DNA from: Triplophysa rosa
Lineage: Eukaryota > Chordata > Actinopteri > Cypriniformes > Nemacheilidae
Assembly (NCBI RefSeq): GCF_024868665.1
Contig: NC_079914.1
Location: 7,217,274-7,281,273 of the forward strand
Reading direction: 5' to 3'
Length of the DNA: 64,000 bases
Shown in pieces: positions 35,001-47,289 of the stretch. The notes under the pieces were generated by a model, which did no database searches, was not told the DNA's origin, and saw only the letters and a list, made by a program, of their open reading frames with translations. Position 1 is the first letter of the stretch. Every line of letters starts with the position of its first letter. Made by a program: the position numbers and the translations under genes.

Positions 35001-36924
35001 TGAGTGCAAATGTAAAATAGGTTGAATATTTTGTACGTTTACATAATTCCCGCAGAAAGACTGAGAAGATCAAGAGAGAAGACGTTTTGAAAGTGATGTT
35101 TTGATAACATTCACCTAACGCCAAGGTGTCAGGGAATAGGTCTGTTTTGTCTCATTGTTTGTTAGATGAATATGTCTTTTAACCCAGACAGCTTATCTTG
35201 TGCGGTGAGAATGGTATGAATTTACAGCAGGTGCAAAACAAAAGGTAATCTGTTTCTGAAGAAGATAAATATCTAATTTGTTTCTTGAAGAGTGCTAAAT
35301 GGACAACAAACAGTCCTTTTTCACATATTATAAATAACTACAGTAATCTTACATGTCTCTGTTTCAGAAATAAATATAAAACGAATAAATATAAAAAAAA
35401 TATTTGCCAAGATACTAACAAGTGCAACAAAAAATGTGACATTTGAATATGAACACAAACATCTACATGCTACAAAATACAGTATATGTTAATGTAATAC
35501 CTCTCTACTTTGTGTCATTGTGTTTCGATTTTTTAGATCTATCTTATTCATATTCAGGAGAAGCATCTGGGAAACACTGCAAAAATAACAAAAATAAAAC
35601 GACCTTTCCCCTGGTTGATATAAAGATTAATACACGCTTTCAGGGACAGGACTAAATGTATATCATACAACAAGAATACGTTTATCGAGTCTACTCTTAA
35701 CAGGACACGAGACCACATCCCTTCAACCTAAATATTTACTACGACTATAACAAAGTCACAGAAATATTTACTCACACTTGCCCCAGAGACCCACCGGTTT
35801 TGGGTGTACGACAAGTTTGGCAAGAAACAAGACTTTGTGAGGGTCCTCTTTTTGTGAGCTGAATCGACAAAAATCCTTTATCTTGCTTAAAGAAAAAGGT
35901 GTGGCCTTTGGACAGCTCATCAGGGTTATGGTGGATTGTGGGAAAACTATAAAAAAGCATATCCTGTAATTGCTATTGAACTTTGACTGAGGAGTTGACT
36001 GATACATATCACAGCCTGGAATGTGTGTGGGGTTCAACATATTGTGCAAAAAACACTCTTTGCTTTTTTTGTCAAGATACTTTTAGTAGAGAAGTTGGCT
36101 TTATAATGCATAAAGTCCATAATAAATCAACCCAAATGAATAAAAAAAAGTTTAAAAGTTTTATAACATAAGCAATACTTACCCAGTACAGTCATCACTG
36201 TTTTAATCAGTTTGACCGGTGTCCTCTTGCGATTTATAGATCCAGACGTGTGAGCCTTCAAAACCACCGTCTTCCTCATCACATAGATGTATATCCTCAA
36301 ATAAATGCACACCATGATGAGAAAAAGCACCAAGTTGGACACAGACCAGAAGATCAGATAGCTCCGGCTAAAGATGGGCGCCAGCTTAGAGCACAAATCC
36401 AGACTACAAATACAGTTCCAGCCCAAACTAGGCACGGTGCCCATAAATATGGAGATACCCCACACAAGGATGATCAGGAGGGTCACTCTACGTTTGGTGA
36501 GATTACTGTGAATCTTCCAGTTCATCACCGAGATGTAGCGCTCCAGGGCGATCACCAGAAGGTTGGCCAGGGACGCCGAGAGGCTTATGTCGAGTAGACC
36601 CTGCCGAAAGAAGTAGACCTGTACTGTCAGTTCGTGAGATACTTTTCCCGTGTTGAACATGAGATACACGTAAGCGATGCCGGCGAGAAAATCCGAGGCT
36701 GCGAGGTTGGAGAGGAGATAGTAGAAGGGGTAGTGAAACCTCCGGTTGGTTATCACCGCTGTGATGACCAGGGCATTAGCCACTAAGATGAAACCACAGC
36801 AAATGGATCCAGCACATTGAACCAGGATGAGCTGCGTTCGGTCCCACTCGGTTGTGGTTATGTTGCTGTTGTTGTAGAAGAAGCCCATAGGCTGGTCATA
36901 GTGGCATCTGTTGTAACTTGCCAT
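32028..36924 (-). CDS. lpar3: Lysophosphatidic acid receptor 3 (class A GPCR)
   Basis: Plasma-membrane receptor for lysophosphatidic acid, coupling mainly to Gq and Gi in the known family. Two coding exons, 36924-36183 and 32359-32028, give 357 residues; human LPAR3 has 353. The single intron falls within the sixth membrane helix (TVLG / GAFVICWTPG), the conserved position of LPAR1-3. Motifs visible: glycosylated N-terminus (NNSN), LPA-contact Arg-Gln in FFRQGLLD of helix 3, ERY at the end of helix 3, CWTPG in helix 6 and NPIIYSY in helix 7. The N-terminus (CHYDQPMGFFYN) and the HSNLTKRRVTLLI loop identify LPAR3 over LPAR1/2. The tail is Ser/Thr-rich. No break seen. Confidence 0.96.
32405..32600. 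repeat. Decayed MITE next to lpar3 exon 2
   Basis: Carries the CACCCAAAAATAAAAA and GTTCTGCAG words of the TTAA-type foldback family, with a TATATA run in the middle. Boundaries are unclear. Confidence 0.4.
33490..33860. repeat. GGTTCTT-type MITE in lpar3 intron
   Basis: Multiple AAAGAACC and GGTTCTTC words in alternating orientation, making a foldback structure. Similar pieces lie at 27890-28090 and 37045-37230. Confidence 0.6.
33887..34323. repeat. Foldback MITE with nested L2/SINE tail
   Basis: Inverted ends of about 65 bases start GGTAACACTTA and carry the ATTTGTTAACATTAGTTAA motif and its complement. An L2-type tail (34205-34258, GTCGCTTTGGATAAAAGC) is inserted near the right end. Confidence 0.7.
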
Positions 36925-37260
36925 CTTGAGACAAAACCACTATGAGTGGAAAAGAGACAAAGCGTTTCATGGAAGAACATAACTCAAACTGCACAGGGTA
37001 CACAGTGTAAAAGGCTTGGTTGGGAGACTTTTGAATTACAATAGGGAGCTAAAAATGGTTCTTTGTAGCAATGTCACAGAAAACCCATTTACTCAAAGTT
37101 TCTTACAAGAACCATTTTTTTCTCACTTTATTACAATCCAAAGGATTGGTTGTTCAATGTTCTTTATGGAACCATTCAGCCAAAACTGGTTCTTCTGCGG
37201 ACTCAAAGAACATTTTGAAGCACATGTTTGTGTTCTGTGAATATTAAAGGTTATTTAAGG

Positions 37261-37557
37261 CAGTGGTTCAAAACTGGGGGCCGTGGCCCCCTGGGGGGCC
37301 CCAAGATGGTTCCAGGGGGCCACAGATTTTGTGGCATTTTAGAAATATAGATATTTATCATACATTTTGTGCAATCAAACATCAGAAAAACAACACCACC
37401 AACCAAAATAATCGATGTTTTAGCATTGTTTAACTGAATATTTTCTTGGTTTAATTAAAATTTTAAGTTTAAGATTATAAGTCTTTATTTGGGGGGCCGC
37501 AAAGCAATGCACTCTACACAAAGGGGACCTAACAACAAAAAAGTTTGAGAACCACTG
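37261..37557. mobile_element. hAT-type MITE with intact target duplication
   Basis: Ends CAGTGGTTC and GAACCACTG are flanked by a perfect 8-base duplication, ATTTAAGG (37253-37260 and 37558-37565). The 297-base body has a GC-rich left portion and no coding capacity. Confidence 0.9.
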
Positions 37558-38020
37558 ATTTAAGGAACTAGAGGTCAACAAAGAACATTTAGTAACCTTT
37601 ATTTTAAGGCTGTATGTCTAAAAGCAACTGAGAAATTCAGATTCCTTACGAAAATGAATAGTTTTACTATAGTAATCATAGTTTACCTACATGGTTCACC
37701 TACCAACTTACTACATGAACCTCGTGTAACCATGATTTGTTGTAAAACTTCTATAATACAAATACTAATCAATTTCACAAAACAAATAAATAGAAATAGG
37801 TTAACAAATAACATGGTTACTACACTTTTACTGTCTCAAAACCATGATTTATTTTCATAAGTTATCTTAAGAATGAACGTGAATCTTTTAACTGGAAACA
37901 AACACTGTGACTTACTTTACTGTGCAAATCACAACAGTACACTTGCAAACTGCATCCACCCAAACAGTACAATACTTCTAAAACAGGTGAAATATCATCA
38001 AAATCCAGCACAACTTTACC

Positions 38021-38240
38021 TGTGTTATATGTGCAGGAAATTAAATAAGCAGTAACACGGTCAGGGTGTCAGTTTGTTCTCCATTAGCGATGTGAAGTCT
38101 TGCTTCACTCTGGCGAGACGAAACGCGACTAGTGAAGAAGTATTGCTGAACGTTGACAATGTCTTTGGGGAGGAGAGAACGTCTCTGTGGGCGTGGCTAC
38201 AGCTCTACCGTGTACACAAACCGCAGCGTACATACAGCAA
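38021..38240 (-). other. lpar3: Possible 5' leader exon and promoter of lpar3
   Basis: A locally CpG-richer patch sits about 1.1-1.3 kb upstream of the lpar3 start codon. On the minus strand it ends with a donor-like CACAG|GTAAAG near 38018. It could be an untranslated first exon. Supporting transcript evidence cannot be obtained here. Confidence 0.3.
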
Positions 38241-38394
38241 CAATGAATGCTGCTGCTCTGCCCTTACAGAAAATGTTAAGGATACTAAAATGTAGTAAAC
38301 GTGTTTTGGTTATCGTTTATATTACCATAGTTTTACTAACACTGTTAAACTATGGTTACTACTAGTGAGACATGTGTCATGGTTTGACTACAAC

Positions 38395-41300
38395 GAAACT
38401 TTAGAGCTGTCACGATTATTTAATAATCGTCTCATCGCGATTGTTTCAGATCATCGCAATTGTTGCACATCTCTATAGAAGACACAGGGGGGAGCTGTAG
38501 TGTCTGCATATTTAATGTATGTTGTAACTAAAGTATGGTAATACTGGTAAAATGTACCACCACAACACCATCCATCACTTAAAAAAAACTTTGAAGCATA
38601 TACCATAGAAATAAACTGCAAACCTACAATTTAATATTACTTAAAATAATCTCAGGGTGAAAACCAGCCTACCAAAATTTCATTAACATAGAAGTAACAT
38701 TTTAATGCAGACTAGAAGCTTTGGTAGCATTTTAATGGTGGCTTCAATTCAGCCCTGAGTTACTGTAGTAAACCATTGTTAGTTTTGCCAGGGTTGTTTG
38801 AGGTAATAAAGTTAACAAAACTTTTTGTTTTACAGTCCTAGACGATCGATGTTCAAAGTCTGATTGTGTCGGTATGACGCGGTGTCCCGGAACGCACGCG
38901 CTATTGCGTAACATCGCAATACTCAGGTGTGTAAAGGAGGCAAAACACTGGTTCAAAATGTATGGATATTTTGATTTGACGTCTCGTTTTTGTATACTTG
39001 AATTGTGCTGGCTCTGAAAACTACCCCTTACAAACACATATCTCCTTACAGGAAACCAGTTTAACCATTATATTTTAGTAAACCCATTACGCAAATAGTT
39101 ACCAAACCATCAAAATTGTGGTTACTTTACTTTTACTGAAACAAAACTGGTTAAAAACAGATCATATTTATGCTGATAATACTAATCTGATTGCTTATGG
39201 GGGATGCAACATTCATATACAGACATCCCGGCTAAATACATAATAGAACCCTGCCCAAAACTCAATAGAAAATGTTATGGATTTAGTAGGAATTGTATTG
39301 GATTTAATAAAAACTATAATATTGGTGTGGGGTGGATTTCATTGGTGAGATGTTGAAAAATACCCAAAACACACTACAAGCATTAATTTAGAATTTCTGT
39401 GATAGTTTCTTTCAGCAAGTATGGCCAAATAGTTATACATTATAAAAAGAGCTATCTCTTAATACTTTCATTTTAGTCCTTTTTCAGATTGTTTTGTTGT
39501 GCTGTTGTACTGAATGTTATGTCACATTGACAACTCTCATTGTGGCCATATGTATATAAATATTTCACCTTCTGCAATATACATGTAAATATATAACCAT
39601 CTGTTTTCTCATAAAAGACATTAAAAACAATCGATAAAAATTAAGTAAATGCAGGCTGAGGCAGGCATCCTGATAAATCACAGAATTTGTGCCCAGTTTG
39701 GAATTGTGTTTAAAAACAAAGTTTCACTTCTCGTAGACAGAAGAAGTGAAGCTGTACAAAAACCACCTGCTTCTGAATAAACACCTGCTTTTGAGGTTTA
39801 AAAAAGTACCTTTTGAAGTAAACAAAAGCACCTCTTCCAGCACAGAGCCTCAAATAGTTTGCAATTATTTATTTTTACTATGATTGTTGTGACTGTTTAT
39901 TCCCTCACCCAAAGTTGCAAATGCATTACAATTAATGCATTACCGCAATACCATTAAAATGTAAAGTCAGTAAAAACTGACACAAATGCAGAATTTGAAG
40001 TGCTTTAATATAAAACATCTAGGGTGAACAATCCCTCGTGACTTAAATAAATAACGATATTTTCTCCAGTTTACAACAATGGACTGGGTATAATTTTACA
40101 GATTGCACAACAAGATGCTTCCAACATTTCCTGAGTCGGCCATTTGATCCGCAAAACGCTTCATTACTCGGCCTTAATTGCATCGCAGTGCACTTAGCTG
40201 CGGGTTTGGCATTTTTTTACATTTGCTAATGCTGGTCTTACCAGCATCTGTCATTTCACGTTTCAAATGGCATTTTCATCCTGCGCGGAATATGAACCAC
40301 AGAGTTGCAAACATGTGCAAAGTCCCACAACATCTCTTCAAATTGCAATGACTCTCCCTTGCAGTTTCCGGTAGATTTGACATTGAAGATGTGATCCACC
40401 CACGTTCAGCTGATGAGAATGACTGTGTCATCTTTGGGAACTCTGCAAAGAGTGTAAAAATGTTATTTGTTTGTGAATTGTAAAGAACAATCCTCATGGT
40501 TATTTTGTGGGAGCTCACTCTTGAACGGGTGCTTAAAATGATAGTTCACCCTAAAATAAAAATTCTGTCATCATTTATTCAACCTCATGTCTTTCAAAAC
40601 CTGTAGAGTATATGAGTTTTTATTCTGTGTTACACAAAAAAGATATTTTGTGAAATGTCTATGGAGGCCAGTGTTGTTTGGTCACAAACATTCTTCAAAG
40701 TATCTTCTTTTGCACAAACAGGTTTGAAATGACACGAGGAGGAGTAAATGATAAAACGTGTTTTTTTTGGTGTGGTTTAGGGTTACTTACATGTAATAAT
40801 GCATAGTAAATACTATAGTAAATATTTGTAACAAGTGTAAGGTCACCGTAATTTATTTTGTGATATGCTGCAGTTTCCAGAGGAAGTGAAAGCAGAGATT
40901 CCTAAAGAAACTCGATTGTTAACTTCAAAAGGAGAACTTTTGAGGTCAGTTTTGTTATACGCGGTACATTCCTTAAGACAGACTGTTTCTGTGGTTACAA
41001 AAGCTGGTTCAAAATGAACATACTGAGGACCCTAGATTTAGATCAATAGATTTCATTTAGGAAAAGTGACTGAACAAGCCAAATCTTAATGTTTGATTTG
41101 CAATGAACTAATCCTCTTAAAATATAATGGTGCTACAAGGCTAAGATGTTTTCTAGTGATTTTACCAAAAATCGGATACGTTCATAAAGCAGGAACCCCA
41201 AGTGATCTACTGTAACATGGCAAAACCCAATTTAACCCCAAAGTAATGTTTGTGGTCAAATCCACTCAGCATTAGATCGACACTAAACAACTGAGTGGCT

Positions 41301-41649
41301 TTTAACCTGATATTTACAGCATCAAATTCTAACCGGGCTTTCCCCGTGAGGAACAAAGGTCTCAAACAATAAGTGCTTCTAATGGAGTTCAGTTTCAGAA
41401 CCGCCAGGGATGTAACCAACTAGAGAACGGGAATCAAAAATCCTCTGAAGGAAACACAACATTGCTTGTCTGCATTCTAATAGGGGCACACGACACAATG
41501 AGGGGGCATCTTTTTTCTCGTTCAAACTCTGGCTTGTTGATCGTGAAAATTCCTGTAAGGCGAGGAGAAGCCTTCTCGATTCCCCCCCAGGATTTCTCTG
41601 TAATCAGCACTTTGCTGGGTGTGTCTGTCTTTCTCCTCCACCACTAATT
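38395..41649. other. Intergenic DNA between lpar3 and mcoln2
   Basis: AT-rich, with no host exon recognised. A short palindromic patch with TAATAATCG words is at 38405-38465, and a TTAA-type foldback relative at about 40535-40760. A moderately GC-rich stretch at 40120-40230 could not be assigned. Confidence 0.4.
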
Positions 41650-44600
41650 CTATTGCTCATGCCGCAGTGGGCTAACCTCAGATCTGGAGGAAACTCTGGA
41701 GCCCTGCAGCTGATGTTTGGGATTATACCTTTTGCAGCAACACAGCATTACAGAGGGGTGAACGCTCTCGGTTTCTCTAATCTCGGTGCCGGCCCCCTCC
41801 TGCCCCTGGAGAGGGAAACCCTCCTTCTGCTCTGTCAGGAACCGTTGGAGCTCCGTCATGGGGAAGCCTGTTGTTTGGTAACCCTGGAGAGGTTGACATG
41901 AATATGAGCGGTTTCAAATGACTTTATTCCCTGAATGCAACATGTTTGTGCTTATTTAAAGGAACAGCCCAAAAAAAGAAAATGTGGTTATCATTTTCTC
42001 TCATGTTGCTATGCATAATTTTAAAATACAATGTTAAGCTCAATGTCCCAACTTTCCGTATTGAAAAATATAACTCTAGAGCCATGTTCCGAGTCTTCTG
42101 AATCCATAAAATTTAATACACCAGCAAGACTATAATTTAGGTCATAATTTGCTAAAACCTATCATATGGCTTACAAATGTGAGTGATGTGGTCAAATGAG
42201 TCAAATGTAAAAAATGTATATTTTGTTAAAGGTATAGTTCACACAAACATGAAAATTCTGTCATAATTTACAGTATTTACTTACCCTCTTGTCATTTCAA
42301 ACCTTTTTGACTTTCTTCTGCAGAACACAAAATCAGATATTTTGAAGAATGTTGATAACCAAACAACATTGGCTCCCATTGACTTGCATTGGTTTTGTGT
42401 CCATACTATAGAAGTGAATGGATTGTTCGGATACCAACATTCTTCAAAATATCTTCTCTTGTGTTTTGCGGAAGAAAGAAAGTGATACAGGTTTCGAATG
42501 ACAAAAGGGTGAGTAAGTGATGACAGACTTTTTATTTTTGGGTGAACCGTTCCTTTACAGCTTGGCAGTAAACCACCATCTTCTTTAAGTGTTTTAGGTC
42601 AAAATGAAAATGAGGGATTTTGAGCATGCAAGTGAATGAACATATTTTTTGTTAAGGACACCGTGGTGTGGTACCTTGATGGTCTCGTATGCGTCTGTGA
42701 TGAGGGCGATGAAGAGACTGAGCACCATGTAGATGAAAAGAGATATGAACGAATAGAGATAAACTCGGCTGAACAGCCACACCATTGTGTTCTTCTGCTC
42801 AAACTCGGCGAACGTTGGAAACATGTCGTCCCCGTTGACCAATGAGAAGAGACATTCTGCCACACGACTAAGGCCTTCAAACTAAACCATAACAAATGAA
42901 GAAACAGAGTAAGTAAATGTGAGAACAAAACCTTTTGGTTGCATATACTGCCATCTACTGGTCATGACACATGATCTTGGAAAAAACAGTTGTTGGTAAG
43001 CCTGTTATATAATAATAAGTGTTTGTCTGGGTAATGAAGTTTATTTTCTTCCTGTTGTCACCTTCTCATGGTAGGGTCCCAAAACGATCCATCCGCAGAA
43101 GGTGTAGCCTAGATAGATCATTCCTGCACAGCAGCAGAAACGGAGGACATTTGGTAAAGCTGCTCGCATGGTGAGGATAAGCACCTGTGGTGTTATAAAA
43201 AAACATTTTATGGGTTTGATATTTGATCAGTGTTATGCAAAATCAACACTGTTGTATAAAAATACACACTCAACCATGTCACAAAACAAAAGCTGGCAAA
43301 CACTTCTGATCATTTTATAACTTTGCATAACTTACATTGTACTTCTGGAAGTATCCAAGATATCTGATGACGCCCACCCAGACCAATAAAGTAGATGTGC
43401 CCAGAAAGATACTGCATACGTCATAATTAGTCAAACTCTATGGATAAAACGTCAAGAGGAAGTATATTAGTGTTGTATGTGCCAGCAAAATAAACCTGTC
43501 CTCCCAGAAAATACTGTTTGAACTCCAGTAAAAATAGTTTAACTGTTATGACACCAATCACTTAAGCAGCATAAGGTCAAAGTCCAAAGACTATCAAAAG
43601 TGTCTCAAAGACAGTTCATGTGTTATGATACGACTCTGATCCTAAACCCCTGATGATAGAACCCAGACGTCAGAAAGTATTAGTCTATGCACGAGTTTTC
43701 TATTTTAAAAGAGTGAAAAATGGGTGTGACAAAAAAAGGACACGTTTTTGAGAGACGGCATACTTTGTAGGATTTCAGTGAATTAAAATGCACATATCAG
43801 AAGCAACAATACCCAACAAATGGAGAACGGATGGCTCTTTATAGAACATAAAATAGTAATTTTATTTTAATGTGCCCATTTACGAGATATATGGACCGTT
43901 ATGGTTGTGACAATTCGGTTATGGGTGTGACAATTCACTTACCTGACAATGGCAAACTATGTTTTAAAAATACAAAAGAGCATTAAAAACTTTGAGAGAA
44001 ACCACCAAATGGACATCTGACCCATTAGTATGGTGAAAATGAATCAACGCAAACATACCTTAGCTTGTATTTCCATTTTCAGTATCGACCCAATGATGGT
44101 CAGAACATCACTGATGATAACCAAGAAGTACCAGCCATTCAGGAATTCCCTTTGATCATCTTCACACACTTCACGATCATAATTTTCAAGACAGAATCTA
44201 GAAAAACGCTGGAGAGAGAGGAAACGTCACATAAATGTGATCAGAACAAAGTTCATATTGAGTCACTATTTGACACACTTACATGTATGTAGATTTAAAG
44301 TGTTAAAACATATTTGTGGGTTGTTTCTCCTTCAAGCAGGTTTACCTGAAGCAGTCTGACCGCGAGTATAACGGACCGTGTGCAGAGCACCGCAGAGATC
44401 ATACAGACCACGATAACAAAGCCATCGAACATGAGAAGGTAGTGCGTACTCTTCTGAGCTGAGAATAAGACAATAGTACATCATACTAACCAGATGTAGT
44501 TCACTTGTCATTCTCATGTCAATAAAAAACGTTTTTTCTTCATATACCTATTCCTGAAATCTTCCAGTTCTTGCACACGCTACTGACCGCATCGAAATCC

Positions 44601-46745
44601 AGAGTTATTTTCACCTTTCCACTATGGCAACTGTTATCAAAGACAATCTGAAAATAAAAAAAATCTGATGGATTCATTCAGTAAATGTTAGTCTGTAAAA
44701 TCACATTTTATAATAAATGTACAGACCTTGACCAAAAACGTGTAACAGTCAGGCAGCTCGCGTGAGCGAACGGTCTGCAAATTGATTCCCTTGAGCGCAA
44801 ATGTAATCTCAATATCAACCAGCCTGTATTTTAAAAAAGCAACAATAAACATGCAAAAAGCAATATTTGTGGTGCTTTTCATATTTTACAAAAAAATGTT
44901 CTGTTTATTTTAGATTTCCAAACCTATAAAAGTCCAGCTCAAAAAATGTAGCGTTGTTTGCTCTCCACGTTGCTGCTGTCTTTGGATTCAGAGTCAAACA
45001 AACTGGAAAATGCAAAAATCTACAGTTCATGCATAATGATCAAATAGAACAATAAAACAAGCAAAAAACAATGTAGCATTCTTTAACCTAGAGGTTTTTG
45101 TCTATCAACAGGTATATTTTGGCTGTCATGGCTTCTTCAAAGCAAATGAAGCATCTGTCGGTTTCATTTTCAAGGTAAATGAGTCACCTGTTTCAAGTTG
45201 TGCAACAATATCATAAGATCCTTCAGATGGTTCCACGCTGCCTCGCCTGTAGCTTTCTTTGCAGATGACCATGGGCAGAAATTCTCCGTTCTCCTCAGCA
45301 TAACTAACAGGACCCACAGACAAGTTTCCTAACTGGGAGTACTGTTACACAGATAGATAATATGTAACATTCTACTTTGTGCTAACAATACAGTGACATC
45401 GTAACTAAAACAAATCAACAGTTAAAATTAAACAACGACAAAAGCAAGCACAGTCGAATAGGCAGAACTTTGACAATCTCAGCCATAAGATGTGGAATAA
45501 TAATGAATAAATACAAACCTGGTCTATGACATAATATAAACTGTCGTACACATTGTGTTTGGTGTAGACAACGGTGCTGTAGTCGTCCTCATCCACACCA
45601 CTGTAGCCCTTCAGAAACAAGTTCTTGAAAGCCATCAAGTTCTCCTCCTTGTAGGACACCACAAGCTGGTTGTTGAGGCCAAACAGAATGAGCTTTGGGA
45701 AAAAGTTGAGAAGGGTGTGTTTTCTCTCTGGCAAAATGGAACATGATAGCTGTCTAAATTATGTGCCATGAATATTTACAATGACAAAACTTCTATGTTT
45801 ATTCATATGATCCAATATAGTGCACAAATGCGGTCCTCTTTGGAAAAGTCAAAGAACGTTTACATTCGGCGGCCGTGTAAACAGGTAACCCTATAAATAC
45901 CTGAAGTGTAATCATAAATATTTTCAGAATTTGCACTGCTAGTTTCCATGGTAACTGTCGCCGGGCTCTATACTTCTCACAAGGGCTCATGAAGTAAAAC
46001 TTCAGGTCATCTCTCAGCATCTCCTCTGTCAAGGAGTCACTTGCCATGGATGTGGAGGTACTACATGAAAAACAACCCAAAATCAAATGGTTTTCATTAC
46101 AAATGCCACAAATACAAAAGTCCTTTATGTAGTGTGTTTTGGGTCTTATTCCAGAAGGATTTGACGGTGTTGTCTGGGGTCTCATCCACCAGATAACATT
46201 CCATTAGTTTCTATAGGCTTTTTTGTCATTTGTGTTCTTCACTTTTTCTTAAAAAACAAAATTCTGATACAAAAACTTGAAATATAAAATGTGTGTGACT
46301 CAATTCCCATGTGACAGCCAGGGGTCATTTTTAAAAGAGGAAGATGGCACAGGTCAATGCACAGAAAACGGAATCGAGTTCTGCTGAGTTTCTAAATGCA
46401 CTTTTTTAAGCATTTATAAATAACTTCCACAATGACTAAACTAACTGGGGTAACTTACAAGTCCAAGGTTGTATTTGTATGCTCAAAACACTGTCTATTG
46501 ACATGTTTTCACTTTGTGATAAGACTTCTGCAGTACCCAATAATTTTTTTCCTAAAGATTTTTTTCTTTTTTTTGTCAACGGCTTTTACTTATCTTCTGA
46601 TCGGTTTTAAAACGACGCGACGTTCCCAACAAAATGTGGACAGATAGATCTTGATTTGTCATGCAAAAATAAAGACAACTTTTTCTTTAACTTACCTCAA
46701 AACATCAACTTCTGCGCGCTGGCAGCTCCTATCATTTAACTCCAT
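41650..46745 (-). CDS. mcoln2: Mucolipin-2 (TRPML2) endolysosomal cation channel
   Basis: Six-transmembrane TRP channel of recycling endosomes and lysosomes, opened by PI(3,5)P2. Thirteen exons: 46745-46696, 46060-45901, 45692-45519, ~45344-45191, ~45003-44924, ~44825-44728, ~44650-44548, ~44460-44346, ~44210-44060, ~43439-43335, ~43190-43062, ~42887-42678, 41893-41650. The basic N-terminal lipid-binding segment ([12 protein letters not shown]) is present, then the luminal domain with ELPDCY, and the pore filter NGDDMF. Helices S5-S6 include [20 protein letters not shown], and a C-terminal CCCKR cluster may be palmitoylated. [12 protein letters not shown] and [11 protein letters not shown] match human MCOLN2 better than MCOLN3. 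The first exon encodes a 16-residue lead-in not shared with human. Confidence 0.94.
42226..42557. repeat. TTAA-type foldback MITE in the last mcoln2 intron
   Basis: GTTAAAGGTATAGTTCAC at the left and GGTGAACCGTTCCTTTA at the right are near mirror images. The interior (GAAGAATGTTGATAACC and complement) folds back on itself. Confidence 0.7.
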
Positions 46746-46839
46746 TCAATCTGTCATCCAAGCGCACGCATCAAATCCAAAGTACGCGTGTCAGCCATTA
46801 ACGCGCTTTCATCACTAAATGACTTTATAACCTTGCATT

Positions 46840-46847
46840 TGACGTCA
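46840..46847. promoter_or_regulatory. CRE palindrome upstream of mcoln2
   Basis: TGACGTCA, the full cAMP-response/ATF element, lies about 95 bases upstream of the mcoln2 start codon. CCAAT on the plus strand (46874-46878) and GGGCGTGGC nearby look like promoter elements. Function is inferred from the motif only. Confidence 0.45.
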
Positions 46848-47289
46848 AGCTCACCAACAAACACGCCCACTGACCAATCACGAACGAAGTTTCCCGTGGG
46901 CGTGGCCTAAAACCGAACGTCCGTTACTCCGAGTCGCTGACTGACATGGATAGTGAAACGTCACAAAGGGTAGATTTATAAAACACAGTGAGTCTCGTAA
47001 TATAATGCAAAATAAACAAACCAAGTGCACTTATTGTAAACATTTAATTTATTTAACATCATTTAATAACTAAAGTAGACGGTCAAAACATCATATTTGT
47101 CCCATTTAATTTTGTAAGTTTGGAACCTTGTTTCTGAGGTTACATCACGTTTATACAAAGAACTTCAGTGAGATGTGGTTTCATTCAAAACACTATATCA
47201 AAATATTGAAATAATTTTAAAATATATATATTTTAACTTATGAAAGAAAATTATGTGTAAACTGTTCATGTACGTAGTTTGAGACCATT

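Noticed and set aside
43600..44050. GGGTGTGACAA words in an mcoln2 intron
   Set aside because: Three loosely repeated words without clear inverted ends or target duplications; too little to call an element.
41650..46745. Assignment as mcoln3 instead of mcoln2
   Set aside because: The [22 protein letters not shown] and SRELPDCY segments follow MCOLN2; MCOLN3 has different residues at these places.
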